Source: an uncultured Planctomycetaceae bacterium
Lineage (GTDB): Bacteria; Planctomycetota; Planctomycetia; Planctomycetales; Planctomycetaceae
Direction: 5' to 3'
NCBI GenBank assembly: GCA_903921605.1
Contig: CAIXQV010000176.1
Coordinates: 1-31,396, forward strand
Length of the DNA: 31,396 bases
This document shows positions 31,365 to 31,396 of this stretch, piece by piece (within the stretch, counting starts at the first letter, position 1; every line of letters starts with the position of its first letter). Position numbers and translations under genes: made by a program. Below the pieces are notes generated by a model that saw only the letters and a list, made by a program, of their open reading frames with translations, was not told the DNA's origin and did no database searches.

Positions 31365-31396
31365 GTAATCTCCGGGAAACGTAATCTCCGGGAAAC
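31365..31396 (+). repeat. Tandem 16-base repeat at the right edge
   Basis: GTAATCTCCGGGAAAC occurs twice in direct succession, at 31365-31380 and 31381-31396, and the window ends exactly at the end of the second copy. More copies may follow outside. The 170 bases between the FHA gene and this repeat hold only a weak hairpin (CAGCCA/TGGCTG, 31204-31219). Confidence 0.85.

Noticed and set aside
1..31396. tRNA, rRNA, CRISPR, prophage or transposase genes
   Set aside because: No cloverleaf-like sequence, conserved rRNA block, repeat-spacer array or transposase motif was seen on either strand by reading; a dedicated search was not possible.

Overview
The window looks like a chromosomal segment of a planctomycete (Planctomycetota, probably order Planctomycetales). 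The argument is gene content: a DUF1559 pilin-like protein with the H-X9-DG tail, two FG-GAP/ASPIC-UnbV lipoproteins, a c-type multihaem cytochrome beside one of them, TPR membrane proteins, a PqqD/M50-peptidase/HlyD fusion next to other HlyD-type proteins, and small proline/glycine-rich lipoproteins. Base composition is moderate in G+C. I see no rRNA, tRNA, CRISPR array, phage genes or intact transposase.

Layout. 1-4798 (+): three genes for an envelope export-like module: a HlyD-type protein cut by the left edge, a secreted HlyD adaptor, and a membrane M50 metalloprotease homologue fused to PqqD-like and HlyD-like parts. 4974-9613 (-): a sodium:solute symporter and a NYN/YacP-type ribonuclease 9 bases apart, then a GNAT acetyltransferase and dihydroorotase 9 bases apart. 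9614-10675: about 1 kb with no convincing gene but several inverted repeats. 10676-11935 (+): ATP sulfurylase with a clear terminator. 12460-22897 (+): the accessory cluster described below. 23072-24112 (-): a four-CBS-domain protein. 24332-27713 (+): a histidine-rich lipoprotein, an APC-type amino acid permease and a Tat-exported amidohydrolase. 27708-29988 (-): a GspG-like membrane protein and a GT-C-like membrane protein. 30446-31195 (+): a degenerate FHA-domain protein.

The most interesting part is 12.46-22.9 kb. Its order is nearly mirror-symmetric: TPR protein, heptahaem cytochrome, ASPIC/UnbV lipoprotein, a small beta-domain protein, DUF1559 pilin-like protein, ASPIC/UnbV lipoprotein, TPR protein, small lipoprotein. 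Cytochrome and first ASPIC gene overlap by ATGA, and so do the second ASPIC gene and its TPR partner. Almost every product has a signal peptide, lipobox or N-terminal membrane anchor, so the cluster probably builds a cell-surface assembly with a redox component. Both ASPIC genes carry an uninterrupted run of nine G in the reading frame, at non-homologous positions. I saw no other run this long in the window. This is the pattern expected of phase-variable surface genes and is the observation I would check first.
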